This document shows, in pieces, positions 35,308-44,517 of a stretch of DNA of 64,000 nt. The DNA lies in assembly GCA_015060045.1 (NCBI GenBank), contig SUZH01000004.1, positions 1 through 64,000 on the forward strand, read 5' to 3'. Made by a program: the position numbers and the translations under genes. The DNA is from Rikenellaceae bacterium. Its GTDB lineage: Bacteria; Bacteroidota; Bacteroidia; Bacteroidales; Rikenellaceae. How positions within the stretch are numbered: position 1 is the stretch's first letter; every line of letters begins with the position of its first letter. The notes under the pieces were generated by a model that did not search any database, was not told the origin of the DNA, and saw nothing but the letters and a program-made list of their open reading frames with translations.

Positions 35308-36183
35308 TTAGTGGTGTTCCGAAATCAGCCAACGGGTAATGCTCTCGGCATAGGTCTTCGAAATGGGAATATCGGGGACGCCCTCCAGTCCCAATTCGGC
35401 AAAAATACCCTCCTTCTCGCGGCGCAGAACACGTACGTGCTCCAGGTTGACCATGTAGGAGCGATGACAGCGCAATACGTGCGTACCGGCCAACTGCTCG
35501 GCCAGCTGTTTGAGGGTGGTGCGAATCATCATCTTGCGCGGCGTGTCGCCATTCTTGTACCAGACGCAAACGTAGTTGTCGGCCGACTCGATGACCGCCA
35601 GGTTTTCGCGGTGGATCGAGAGTTGCATCTTGCCCTTCTCGTCGTAGATCTGCAGGTAAGCCTTCTGCAGGGCGTTCTCGTCCTCCTCCAGACGTTTGCG
35701 AATTGCCTTCAGCTCGCCGACGCGCTCCTGCCAGATGAAGTAGATGTAGCACATCACGTAGGGGATCAGCAGGATCAAAATGGCCTTAATCAGCGTGTTA
35801 TGGAAAATGGTCGTTAAGGTTGAGTCGCCCGTGAGGTCCACCAAAAAGTAGGTGGAAGCGGTGTAGATTAATACCATGATCAGAATCTCCAACGCCACCC
35901 AGCTGATGTATTTTACGTAGGATAGGGCATGGGTGCGGGCGTAGGCGTTCATGATTAGGCGGCTGATGGCGGCTACGGCCATACCGATCAAGACGATGAT
36001 AATCGACAACAGCGTGATTTTCAGATCATATTCGATGTTGAGCCACGGCAGCAGTTTTTCGTCCAGCGAATCGAAATCGAGCGGTTTATAGATCAAAATG
36101 AACAACAGCGCGAAGAGCGGCACGAAGAGAACCATCGTGATTTGGTTCTTTTTCTTGTAGATAAAAGACGGAATCGGTGTCAT
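35308..36183 (-). CDS. Membrane-anchored LytTR transcription regulator
   Basis: A 291-residue protein with four transmembrane helices in the first 150 residues (for example FVPLFALLFILIYKP, ITLLSIIIVLIGMAVAAI, ALEILIMVLIYTA and AILILLIPYVMCYIYF), a charged helical linker (ELKAIRKRLEEDENALQKAYLQ), and a LytTR DNA-binding domain at about 190-290 (AVIESADNYVCVWY, LRCHRSYMVNLEHV, VPDIPISKTYAE). It lacks a receiver domain, so it probably senses through its membrane part. I chose the ATG at 36183; the open frame reaches a GTG at 36222. It is divergent from tamB. Confidence 0.88.
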   Translation of the reverse strand: MTPIPSFIYKKKNQITMVLFVPLFALLFILIYKPLDFDSLDEKLLPWLNIEYDLKITLLSIIIVLIGMAVAAISRLIMNAYARTHALSYVKYISWVALEILIMVLIYTASTYFLVDLTGDSTLTTIFHNTLIKAILILLIPYVMCYIYFIWQERVGELKAIRKRLEEDENALQKAYLQIYDEKGKMQLSIHRENLAVIESADNYVCVWYKNGDTPRKMMIRTTLKQLAEQLAGTHVLRCHRSYMVNLEHVRVLRREKEGIFAELGLEGVPDIPISKTYAESITRWLISEHH

Positions 36184-36253
36184 CGGGCGTTTTATTGTTA
36201 CATTCTTCGACAAATTCTGCACGAAAGATGCATGCCTTTTGCCGAAAAAAAAT

Positions 36254-36261
36254 TATCTTTG
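36254..36261 (+). promoter_or_regulatory. Promoter -7 box of the tamB operon
   Basis: TATCTTTG, about 50 bp before the inferred TTG start at 36313. Confidence 0.65.
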
Positions 36262-36312
36262 CAAGTTAGTAATACGGTAATTATATAACAAAGTTATAAA
36301 AGCACAACGGCT

Positions 36313-39300
36313 TTGCAGCACAAAGGTACAAAAATATTGCGAAAAACGGGCAAGATTTTTCTTTGGGTAATCGTCGGGTTACTCATTTTGCCGTTTGTGC
36401 TCTCGGCGCTGCTGGCTATCCCTGCCGTGCAGAACTTTACGGTGGATCGCCTGGCCGCCTTTGCTTCGCGCAAAATGAAGACCGAGGTCTCGATCGGACG
36501 GGTCGATATTGGTTTTGCCGGCCGGGTGCATATCGACGATTTCTATGTGGAGGACTACGAGCGCGATACGCTTCTTTATGTCCGTCACCTCAATGCTTTT
36601 CTGCCGCGTTTGGGCCTGTCGGAGGGTGGTTTGCGCTTTACGCATGGCCACTTGAACGGTGCCAAACTCTATCTGCGTGAGACCCCATCGGGTGAGATGA
36701 ACATCAAGCAGGTGGTCAATAGTTTCTCGGATCCCAATCGCGAGAAGAAGGGACGTTTCCACCTCGAAATTGCCGATGCCTCGATCCGCGATCTGGAGAT
36801 GATCATCGAGCAGCAGGAGCACCGCAATCCTGCGTTTGGTGTCGATTACGGTAACATGCGCATCCATGATCTGGACGTCAAGTTGAACCACTTCGAGATT
36901 GATGGCCAGGTGATTGTGGCCGATGTGGAGGGGATGTCCTTCTTTGAGCAGAGTGGCTTTGAGATGGATGAGTTGACCGGTAAATTCTACCTCACGACCG
37001 GCTGTCTGGGCTTTGAGGATATGCGCATGCGAACGCCGAGAAGTGATCTAAATATCGCCTCACTGGCTCTGGTGGGCGCCTCGTGGGAGGATTACAAATA
37101 CTACATCTCGGAGGTGGAGATGGATGTTGAGATTCCCGAGGGAACGCTCTCGACCGACGATATCGCCTACTTCGCACCACGCATGCAGTCTTGGAAGACC
37201 ATCTTCAGCGATATGAATGCCACGTTCCGTGGTACGGTCGATGATTTTGAAAGTGAGATTCGTACGTTGCGAGCCGGTGATCGGACGCGCCTCACGGGCC
37301 AAGGTATGGTGCGCGGTATTCCGGAGGTGAAAACCTCGCGCTTCGATCTGCAGGTGGCGAGTCTGGAGACTACGGCCGAAGAGGCTACCCGCTTGGCCGG
37401 GAATATAGCCGGGTTGGGCTTTAGCGAGGGGCTGCAGACGATGATCGATCGCCTGGGTGCGATGCAGGGTACGGCGCGATTCAACGGTACGTTCAAACAA
37501 TTTGATGCGCAGATGGGGTTGCAAACCGAGCTGGGTGCTGTGCACGGCAAGGCGCAGATGATCCCCTCGGAGGCGAATCGTAAGGAGCGCAACCTCACGG
37601 CTTCGCTTACGACACAGGATTTTAGGTTGGGTCGTCTGCTGGATATGCAGCCGATGGTCGGTGCGACGGACGTGACGGCCGAGCTGATCGGTGTGGTGGG
37701 ACCGCAGGGTTTGGATTCTCGCGTACGGGCTAAGGTGGCCGACCTGGAGTTTAACGAGTACCACTACGACTCGTTGCGCCTCATGGGACGCCTGCGCCGC
37801 GACCAATTCAACGGCCGTGTCGTGGCCCATGATCCGAATCTGGATGTGCTCGTCAATGGCTACCTGAATTGGGCAGGATCGACACCCCACTACGATTTCA
37901 CGGCCGATCTGAATGAGGTCGATCTGGCGCAACTCCATTTCAATCGACGCGATTCGATTTCGTTGCTCAAAGGCCATTTGACGGCCAAGGCAACGGGGCG
38001 CTCGGTGGATGATCTGAATGGCTTTGTGACCCTTTCGGACGTAGAGTATCGCTACAACGACAGCCTGGTGACGGCGCGTAATGTGGTGCTACGCGGGGAG
38101 AATACGGCCGATCGCAAGTATATGGAGCTGCGCTCGGACTTCCTGGATGCAACCTTTAGCTCGAAGGCAGGTTATCGCCAAATCTACGACTACCTGCGCC
38201 AATCGGTGTGGAAATACCTGCCACTTTTGGGACGCAATCAGGCCCGTTTTACCGCAACGGATCGTCGACAGGCTGCGCCCAACGAGTTCTCGATGCTCGA
38301 CGTGAAGGTGCGCCGCTTCAATCCGGTGGCCAATGCCATTGCTGACGGTTTGCAGATTGCCGATGGATCATCGTTGCGCCTGATGTTCAATCCGGCAAGC
38401 GACCACCTCTCGCTGCAGATCGGTTCGGACTATATCGAACGCAAGAACCTGCTGGCCACGAACCTGCACGTCAATGCCTCGAATAACAAGGATTCGTTGA
38501 CGATGTACGCCTCGGCCGATCACCTCTATATGGGGGTGATCCGTCTGCCGCAGGTCTCCCTCTCGGGTGGCGCCAAGGCCGGACGCGTACAGCTGACGAC
38601 CGGTTTTAACGATACGACCCGCCACTCCTCGGCCCGCATCGGTGTTGAAGCCTCGGTGGCGGAGGAGGAGGGCCCCAACGGACGTCGCATCAACCTGCGC
38701 GTCAAACCCTCGTATATGACCGACGGAGATGCGACCTGGAACCTGATCTCGACGACGATGCTCATCGATACGGCGTCGATTGACGTCGGCCGTTTTGTGA
38801 TGCAGCACGAGGACCAGTTGTTGATGCTCGATGGTGTTGCGTCGCGCCGTGCGGAGGATTCACTGCAACTACGTTTGGTGAATTTCCACCTGGCACCCTT
38901 CATGGGCTTTGCCGAGTCGTTGGGCTATGAGGTCGATGCGCGCACGAACGGTATCGCCACCATGACGGCGGCACTTGGTAAAGCGATGTTGACGGCCGAT
39001 ATTCGGGTCGACAGCCTCTCGGCCAATGGTTTGGTGGCTCCGCCGTTGCAGATTCGTTCGGGGTGGGACTTTGCGCAGAATCGTGCGCGCGCCTTCCTGC
39101 TCGATCTGCAACAACAGGATACGTTGCTGCGCGGCTATTATGCTCCCGATCGCAAACGCTACTATGCTCGTCTGACGGTCGATAGTCTCAATATGGGGTT
39201 GCTGGACCCGATCTTGGAGGGTGTCGTGTCGGGTACGCACGGCGTGGGTGTGGCCGATGTCGTGCTTCGTGGCGAGGGGCGTGCGGCCGATCTGTCCGGT

Positions 39301-40893
39301 ACGGTCGATGTGCGTGATATGAGTACGAAGGTGGACTTTACGCAGGTATCCTACCGCATGCCGAAAGCCCGTGTGCAGGTTTCGGGCAACCATTTCCGCG
39401 CACAAAATGTGGAGATTCTCGATCCCGATGGCAATCGCGGTAGCTTTGCGCTTGATTTGAACCTCGAGCACCTGCAAAATGTCCGCTATACGGTGCGCCT
39501 GCGTCCCGAAAAGATGTTGGTACTCAATACGACGGCCGAAGATAATAACCTCTTTTACGGCAAACTCTACGCAACGGGCGATGCCCGCATTGCCGGCGGT
39601 AAAGGTGAGGTGCAGATGGATATCTCGGCCACCAGCGACGACCACTCGCGCTTCTATATGCCACTGTCGGATAAGACGAATATCTCCAACGCCGAGTTCG
39701 TGACCTTTGTCGAGCCGCAACGGGATGATCAGGATGACCCCGTGGCCGAGCGTCGCCGTCAATTCGAGCAGCGCTACCGCAAAAACAGCTCGGCATCGAG
39801 TCAGATGCGTGTGAATCTCGATATGCAGGTATTGCCGAACGTAGAGGTGGAGATGATGGTGGCAGGCAGCCCGATCAAGGCACGCGGCGAAGGTAATCTC
39901 AACCTGGAGATTGTTCCCTCGACCAATACGTTCGAGATGTATGGCGACTACATGATTCAGGAGGGTAGCTATAACTTCTCGTTGCAGAACCTGATCTCAA
40001 AGAAGTTCTTAATCGAAAGCGGCTCATTGATCCAGTGGACGGGTGATCCGGTCGATGCGCGACTCAATATCGATGCGTTGTACAAGCTCAAGACCTCGCT
40101 GCAACCCCTGTTGCAGGGTACGGCCGACAATGTGTCGGTGGATCGTTCGGTGCCCGTGGAGTGTCAGATCCATATCGGCGATCGTCTGTCGAATCCCGAT
40201 ATCACGTTTAATGTGCATGTGCCCGAGGCCGACCCCGAGACGCAATCGGTGATCGCAACTGCCCTTTCGACCCCTGAGTCGGTCGATATGCAGTTCCTGT
40301 ATCTGCTCGTTTTCAACAACTTCATGGCCGAGAATAATACCTCGACGGGTGCCAACCTGGGTGCTTCGGCTTCGGCTGCGACGGGTTTGGAGTTGCTGGC
40401 CAACCAGCTCAGCCGCCTGCTCTCGGCCGATGATTACAACCTTGTGATTCGCTATCGCCCGAAGTCGGAGGTGGCGAGCGATGAGGTTGATTTCGGCCTA
40501 TCGAAGAGCCTGATCAACGATCGCCTGTTTGTGGAGGTGGAGGGTAACTACCTGATTGATAGCAAGCAGGCCGTCAATGGCTCGATGTCGAACTTTATGG
40601 GTGAGGCCTACGTGACGTATAATATCGACCGCGCTGGTGCGCTCAAGCTCAAGGCCTTTACGCAGACGATCGACCGCTTCGACGAGAACCAGGGTCTGCA
40701 GGAGACGGGTGTGGGCATCTACTACAAGGAGGATTTCGATAACTTCCGCGACCTGGTACGTCGCGTTAAGGAGCGCTTTACGAGCAAGCGTCGGAAGGCT
40801 CGCAAGGCGGCCGAAGCTGCTGCCAAAGCTGCTGTAGCTACCGATGAGGGGACGATGAGCGAGAAGGCCGATTTGAATGAAGAGACAAATTAA
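36313..40893 (+). CDS. tamB: Translocation and assembly module protein TamB
   Basis: A 1526-residue envelope protein of the TamB/AsmA-like group, believed to form a long hydrophobic groove linking inner and outer membranes for lipid transport and outer-membrane protein assembly. It has one N-terminal membrane anchor (about 15-37, FLWVIVGLLILPFVLSALL), then over 1000 residues of beta-rich repeats, and the conserved C-terminal TamB domain (about 1250-1490, with GNLNLEIVPSTNTFEMYGDY and MQFLYLLVFNNF). The tail is rich in Ala and Lys. There is no in-frame ATG before the anchor: the start must be TTG (36313, or 36337). It heads a run with exbB, exbD and tonB. Confidence 0.92.
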   Translation: MQHKGTKILRKTGKIFLWVIVGLLILPFVLSALLAIPAVQNFTVDRLAAFASRKMKTEVSIGRVDIGFAGRVHIDDFYVEDYERDTLLYVRHLNAFLPRLGLSEGGLRFTHGHLNGAKLYLRETPSGEMNIKQVVNSFSDPNREKKGRFHLEIADASIRDLEMIIEQQEHRNPAFGVDYGNMRIHDLDVKLNHFEIDGQVIVADVEGMSFFEQSGFEMDELTGKFYLTTGCLGFEDMRMRTPRSDLNIASLALVGASWEDYKYYISEVEMDVEIPEGTLSTDDIAYFAPRMQSWKTIFSDMNATFRGTVDDFESEIRTLRAGDRTRLTGQGMVRGIPEVKTSRFDLQVASLETTAEEATRLAGNIAGLGFSEGLQTMIDRLGAMQGTARFNGTFKQFDAQMGLQTELGAVHGKAQMIPSEANRKERNLTASLTTQDFRLGRLLDMQPMVGATDVTAELIGVVGPQGLDSRVRAKVADLEFNEYHYDSLRLMGRLRRDQFNGRVVAHDPNLDVLVNGYLNWAGSTPHYDFTADLNEVDLAQLHFNRRDSISLLKGHLTAKATGRSVDDLNGFVTLSDVEYRYNDSLVTARNVVLRGENTADRKYMELRSDFLDATFSSKAGYRQIYDYLRQSVWKYLPLLGRNQARFTATDRRQAAPNEFSMLDVKVRRFNPVANAIADGLQIADGSSLRLMFNPASDHLSLQIGSDYIERKNLLATNLHVNASNNKDSLTMYASADHLYMGVIRLPQVSLSGGAKAGRVQLTTGFNDTTRHSSARIGVEASVAEEEGPNGRRINLRVKPSYMTDGDATWNLISTTMLIDTASIDVGRFVMQHEDQLLMLDGVASRRAEDSLQLRLVNFHLAPFMGFAESLGYEVDARTNGIATMTAALGKAMLTADIRVDSLSANGLVAPPLQIRSGWDFAQNRARAFLLDLQQQDTLLRGYYAPDRKRYYARLTVDSLNMGLLDPILEGVVSGTHGVGVADVVLRGEGRAADLSGTVDVRDMSTKVDFTQVSYRMPKARVQVSGNHFRAQNVEILDPDGNRGSFALDLNLEHLQNVRYTVRLRPEKMLVLNTTAEDNNLFYGKLYATGDARIAGGKGEVQMDISATSDDHSRFYMPLSDKTNISNAEFVTFVEPQRDDQDDPVAERRRQFEQRYRKNSSASSQMRVNLDMQVLPNVEVEMMVAGSPIKARGEGNLNLEIVPSTNTFEMYGDYMIQEGSYNFSLQNLISKKFLIESGSLIQWTGDPVDARLNIDALYKLKTSLQPLLQGTADNVSVDRSVPVECQIHIGDRLSNPDITFNVHVPEADPETQSVIATALSTPESVDMQFLYLLVFNNFMAENNTSTGANLGASASAATGLELLANQLSRLLSADDYNLVIRYRPKSEVASDEVDFGLSKSLINDRLFVEVEGNYLIDSKQAVNGSMSNFMGEAYVTYNIDRAGALKLKAFTQTIDRFDENQGLQETGVGIYYKEDFDNFRDLVRRVKERFTSKRRKARKAAEAAAKAAVATDEGTMSEKADLNEETN

Positions 40894-40914
40894 ACAAATA
40901 AAAAACAGTAATTT

Positions 40915-41586
40915 ATGATCCATTTTTTGCAGGCTGCCGAGGTGGTAGCCACGAGTGAAGAGACCCGCATGGGCTTGTGGGAGTTGTTTACCAAGGGTGG
41001 TTGGCTGATGTGGCCGCTGCTGATTTTGGGTGGTGTGACCATCTTTATCTTTGTCGAGCGCTACATGCAGATTCGCAAGGCTTCGGTCTTGGATATTAAC
41101 TTCATGAATCGCATCCGCGACTACATCTCGGAGGGTAAGATCGGCGTGGCCGTGAACCTTTGCCGCAAGACCGACACACCGATTGCCCGCATGATCGAGA
41201 AGGGTATCGAGCGCATCGGCCGTCCGATGTCGGATGTGCAGACGGCTATCGAGAATGTGGCCAACCTCGAGGTGTCGAAACTCGAGAGCGGTCTGCCGTT
41301 CCTCGCTACGATTGCCGGTGGTGCACCGATGATCGGTTTCCTGGGTACGGTACTCGGTATGGTGCAGACCTTTATGGATATGTCGGCTGCCGGTGGTACG
41401 GTCGATCTGGCTCTTCTTTCGAGCGGTATGTATGTCGCCATGGTGACGACCGTGATGGGTTTGATCGTGGGTATTCCCGCCTACTTCGGCTACAACTACC
41501 TCGTGGCCCGCATCGAGAAGCTCGTCTTTCAGATGGAGGCCAATTCGATCGCCTTCATGGATATTTTGAACCAACCCGTAAAGTAA
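40915..41586 (+). CDS. exbB: ExbB/TolQ/MotA-family proton channel
   Basis: A 223-residue inner-membrane protein with three transmembrane segments: about 24-45 (LMWPLLILGGVTIFIFVERY), about 125-150 (LPFLATIAGGAPMIGFLGTVLGMVQTF) and about 165-195 (MYVAMVTTVMGLIVGIPAYFGY). These are the family's hallmark regions forming the channel with ExbD. It converts proton flow into force on TonB. It begins 21 bp after tamB and 6 bp before exbD. Confidence 0.95.
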   Translation: MIHFLQAAEVVATSEETRMGLWELFTKGGWLMWPLLILGGVTIFIFVERYMQIRKASVLDINFMNRIRDYISEGKIGVAVNLCRKTDTPIARMIEKGIERIGRPMSDVQTAIENVANLEVSKLESGLPFLATIAGGAPMIGFLGTVLGMVQTFMDMSAAGGTVDLALLSSGMYVAMVTTVMGLIVGIPAYFGYNYLVARIEKLVFQMEANSIAFMDILNQPVK

Positions 41587-41592
41587 GCAGTT

Positions 41593-42000
41593 ATGGCTAT
41601 TAAACACGGATCGAAGGTCGATAAGAGTTTCTCTTCGTCGTCGATGACCGACCTGATGTTCCTCCTGCTGTTGTTTCTCTTGATCGCTACGACGCTGATC
41701 AATCCCAATGCCTTGAAACTGATGCTCCCCAAGAGCTCGAACCAGCTCAAGGACAAGGCGATGACCACTGTCTCGATCCAGGACGCCGGTCGCGGTAACT
41801 ATCGCTACTACGTGGAGCTGCAGGAGGTGGGGTCGATCGATGGTGTCGAGCGCGCCCTGCAGGAGCGCCTGGCTAATACGGAGGAGGCGACCGTCTCTCT
41901 GCATGCCGATAAGTCGGTTGTGTGGGACGAGATCATCAAGGTGATGAATGTGGCCAAACGCAACGGCTACAAGCTCCATGCGGCCACCCAACCCGAGTAA
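41593..42000 (+). CDS. exbD: ExbD/TolR-family biopolymer transport protein
   Basis: A 135-residue protein with a short cytoplasmic start, one transmembrane helix at about 18-38 and a periplasmic domain. The helix includes SSSMTDLMFLLLLFLLIATT, whose Asp is the conserved proton-path residue. Together with ExbB it forms the motor for TonB. It sits between exbB and tonB. Confidence 0.94.
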   Translation: MAIKHGSKVDKSFSSSSMTDLMFLLLLFLLIATTLINPNALKLMLPKSSNQLKDKAMTTVSIQDAGRGNYRYYVELQEVGSIDGVERALQERLANTEEATVSLHADKSVVWDEIIKVMNVAKRNGYKLHAATQPE

Positions 42001-42015
42001 GCAAGTAAGACCTCT

Positions 42016-42705
42016 ATGCAATACTACGACCCGAACGACCGAAAACCGCGCCTCTGGGCGGTGGTGATTACCCTCCTCTATGCGGGGGTGATCGGGGCGT
42101 CGTTTGCCTTTGTGTCGTTTGATTTCCACCGCATTGAGCATAAGGTGGGGGATGAGATCGAGATCGAGTTGTACGATCCTCCGCAACCGACTCCGCCGCC
42201 GACCCCTGTGCAGACTTCGCCCGAGCCGCGTGTGCACGATACGCCTGCCGCAGAGGAGCGCACGGCCCAGGTCGAAGGTAAGGACGAGACGACCCGTACG
42301 CCCAACCCGAAGGCCCTCTTCAGCCAGAATAAGGCGGGTGTGGATGAACCTGCCAATGCCGGCAATCCGCGCGCCAAGGAGGGGGAGGATAAGGCCTCGG
42401 GTACCGGCCCGGGGTTGAATCCTGACGGCCTGGATCAGCTCGATAAGGGGTTGCAGGGTCGAGGCTTGGCCGGCAATCTGCCGCGACCGATCTATCCCGG
42501 TTCGAAGACCGGCAAGGTGCTGGTGCGTGTGACGGTCAATAGCGCAGGTGCAGTCACCAGTGCAACATTCGAACCGAAAGGCTCTACGACGAGCGATATG
42601 CAGCTCGTTGAGGCAGCCATCGCTGCGGCCAAGAAGGCACGCTTTACCGAGAACCGTGCCCCTGTGCAGGGAGGTGTGATAACCTATATTTTCCGTATGG
42701 AATAA
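42016..42705 (+). CDS. tonB: TonB-family energy transducer
   Basis: A 229-residue protein with one N-terminal transmembrane helix (about 12-34, LWAVVITLLYAGVIGASFAFVSF), a proline-rich spacer (PPQPTPPPTPVQTSPEP) and a C-terminal TonB domain (about 155-229, GKVLVRVTVNSAGAVTSATFEPKGST, ending YIFRME). It carries energy from ExbBD to outer-membrane receptors. Here it is in an operon with tamB, unlike typical TonB genes next to receptors. Confidence 0.92.
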   Translation: MQYYDPNDRKPRLWAVVITLLYAGVIGASFAFVSFDFHRIEHKVGDEIEIELYDPPQPTPPPTPVQTSPEPRVHDTPAAEERTAQVEGKDETTRTPNPKALFSQNKAGVDEPANAGNPRAKEGEDKASGTGPGLNPDGLDQLDKGLQGRGLAGNLPRPIYPGSKTGKVLVRVTVNSAGAVTSATFEPKGSTTSDMQLVEAAIAAAKKARFTENRAPVQGGVITYIFRME

Positions 42706-42712
42706 TGCTGAT

Positions 42713-43156
42713 ATGAAAAAGCTACTGATCCTATTGTTTGTGATGGCTGTGCCGTTGTTTGCGCTCCGGGCTGAGGAGCGTGAAAAGAGCGTCGGAGCCG
42801 TTATTCGTCTGCTGGAGACGCACCATAATTTTGGCGATGTGCCGCGCCGTGGTGGTGATTTGGTCTATGAACTGCACTACCGTAACGAAGGCTCGGTGCC
42901 GTTGGTGCTGACACGCGTCGTGACCTCCTGTTCGTGCCTCAAAGCGCACTTCCACCGTCGTCCCGTGGCCGTGGGCGATGAAGGGGTGATTCGCATCGTC
43001 TATGAGCCGCAAAAGAGTGAGCCGGGGACATTCAGCAAGGTGATCCAGATCTACTCGAATGCCGAGAGCGGCCGCGTGATCTTTACCGTGCAGGGCAACT
43101 CGCTTGAAGGGCCTCGCGTGAAGATCAAGGATGACAAGGTGAAGATTAAGAATTAA
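42713..43156 (+). CDS. DUF1573 domain secreted protein
   Basis: A 147-residue exported protein. The signal peptide is KKLLILLFVMAVPLFALRA. The mature part is one DUF1573 (immunoglobulin-like) domain: HHNFGDVPRRGGDLVYELHYRNEGSVPLVLTRVVTSCSCLKA, then GVIRIVYEPQKSEPGTFSKVIQIYSN. DUF1573 proteins are common in Bacteroidota and of unknown function. It starts 7 bp after tonB, and its stop codon overlaps the next start (TAATG). Confidence 0.88.
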   Translation: MKKLLILLFVMAVPLFALRAEEREKSVGAVIRLLETHHNFGDVPRRGGDLVYELHYRNEGSVPLVLTRVVTSCSCLKAHFHRRPVAVGDEGVIRIVYEPQKSEPGTFSKVIQIYSNAESGRVIFTVQGNSLEGPRVKIKDDKVKIKN

Positions 43157-44478
43157 TGACTATGACGAGTCTGTTGCTGAAAAACGGTTTTGTGGTGCCG
43201 ATGACGGTGCAAGGGGAGGAGCCAATCTCGTTTCGCGGTTCGGTCGGTGTGGTGGATAACCGCATCGTGTTGGTGACCCGGAGCGAGGAGGAGGCTGCCG
43301 CATTCGTGGCCTCGCATGCAGCGTGTCGTGTGATCGATTGTAGCGAGAAGGCGATTCTGCCCGGCCTGATCAATACCCATTGCCACGCCGCAATGACCTT
43401 GCAGCGTAACCATGCCGACGATATTCCGCTTATGGCGTGGCTCAACGACCACATTTGGCCCTTTGAGGCGGCACAGACGAAGGAGGATATCGCCCTCGGT
43501 ATGACCCTCGGCATGGCTGAGATGCTCCTGGGGGGCATTACATCGTTTGTCGATATGTATTTCGAGGAGGATTTCTGCGTGGAGGTGGTCGATCGCATGG
43601 GCATGCGCGCCGTCTTGGGGTGCAGTTACTTCGATGCGACGATCGACAAGACGTTATCTTCAGCCGAGCGAGCCGTGAAGGCAGCCGCAGGCAAGGAGCG
43701 CATCCGTATCTCGGTAGCTCCGCATGCCCCCTATACGGTCTCGGATGAGAACCTCAAGCGTGGAAAACGCTTCGCCGAGGAGCATGGCCTGGATTATATG
43801 GTGCATGCCGCCGAGACGCAGGACGAGATGCAGCAGGTGGCCGAGAAGTACGGCACGACCCCCGTGCGGCTGCTCGATCGGCTGGGCTTGTTGGATAAGC
43901 ACACCGTCTTGGCGCACTGCGTCTGGGTCGATGAGGAGGAGATCGCGCTCCTGCGTGAGCGTGGCGTTACGGTGGCCCACAACGCGCAGAGTAATATGAA
44001 GATTGCGAGTGGGGTAGCCCCCGTGACGAAGATGGTCGATGCCGGGGTGTGCGTAACGCTGGCTACGGATGGCTCGTCGTCGAACAACGACCTCGACCTA
44101 TGGGAGGAGATGCGCTCGGCCGCCTTCATGCAGAAGGTTTCGACGATGAATCCCTTGTCGCTGCCGGCCTACGAGGTGTTGAAGATGGCCACCGTCAATG
44201 GTGCGCGGGCAATGGGCCACGAAGGGGAGTTAGGTGTGATCCGCGAGGGTGCATTGGCCGACCTGATTGTGGTCGATCTCGAAAAGCCCCACTTGCAGCC
44301 CATCCACGACCTGGTGGCCGACCTGGTCTATTGCGGCAAGGCGTCGGATGTCGAAACGGTGGTGGTCGATGGCCGTGTCGTGGTCGAAAATCGTCAAATC
44401 AAAGGGCTTGACCTCAAAGCGTTGTACCGAAAGGTCGCCGAGACGGTCGAGCGGATTACGAAGCAAATCGGTATGTAA
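43156..44478 (+). CDS. mtaD: Amidohydrolase, MTA/SAH deaminase type
   Basis: A 440-residue metal-dependent deaminase of the amidohydrolase superfamily, most like 5-methylthioadenosine/S-adenosylhomocysteine deaminase. The metal and catalytic residues are visible: NTHCHAAMTLQRN near 74, PHAPYTVSDENLKRG near 195, VHAAETQDE near 216, LAHCVWVDEEE near 255 and ATDGSSSNNDLDLWEEMR near 300. It may recycle products of SAM-dependent methylation, but related enzymes deaminate other purine-like compounds. Its start codon overlaps the stop of the DUF1573 gene; another ATG lies six bases later. Confidence 0.88.
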   Translation: MTMTSLLLKNGFVVPMTVQGEEPISFRGSVGVVDNRIVLVTRSEEEAAAFVASHAACRVIDCSEKAILPGLINTHCHAAMTLQRNHADDIPLMAWLNDHIWPFEAAQTKEDIALGMTLGMAEMLLGGITSFVDMYFEEDFCVEVVDRMGMRAVLGCSYFDATIDKTLSSAERAVKAAAGKERIRISVAPHAPYTVSDENLKRGKRFAEEHGLDYMVHAAETQDEMQQVAEKYGTTPVRLLDRLGLLDKHTVLAHCVWVDEEEIALLRERGVTVAHNAQSNMKIASGVAPVTKMVDAGVCVTLATDGSSSNNDLDLWEEMRSAAFMQKVSTMNPLSLPAYEVLKMATVNGARAMGHEGELGVIREGALADLIVVDLEKPHLQPIHDLVADLVYCGKASDVETVVVDGRVVVENRQIKGLDLKALYRKVAETVERITKQIGM

Positions 44479-44479
44479 A

Positions 44480-44517
44480 ACGAGAGGGTGTCCCATCGGA
44501 CACCCTCTCGTTTTTTT
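44480..44517. terminator. Bidirectional terminator
   Basis: CGAGAGGGTGTCC and GGACACCCTCTCG pair perfectly, followed by seven T. It lies between the converging mtaD and glgB genes. Confidence 0.92.

Noticed and set aside
40498..42237. Minus-strand frame of 579 codons across tamB, exbB and exbD
   Set aside because: It crosses three clearly coding genes on the other strand and has low-complexity His/Arg/Leu composition.
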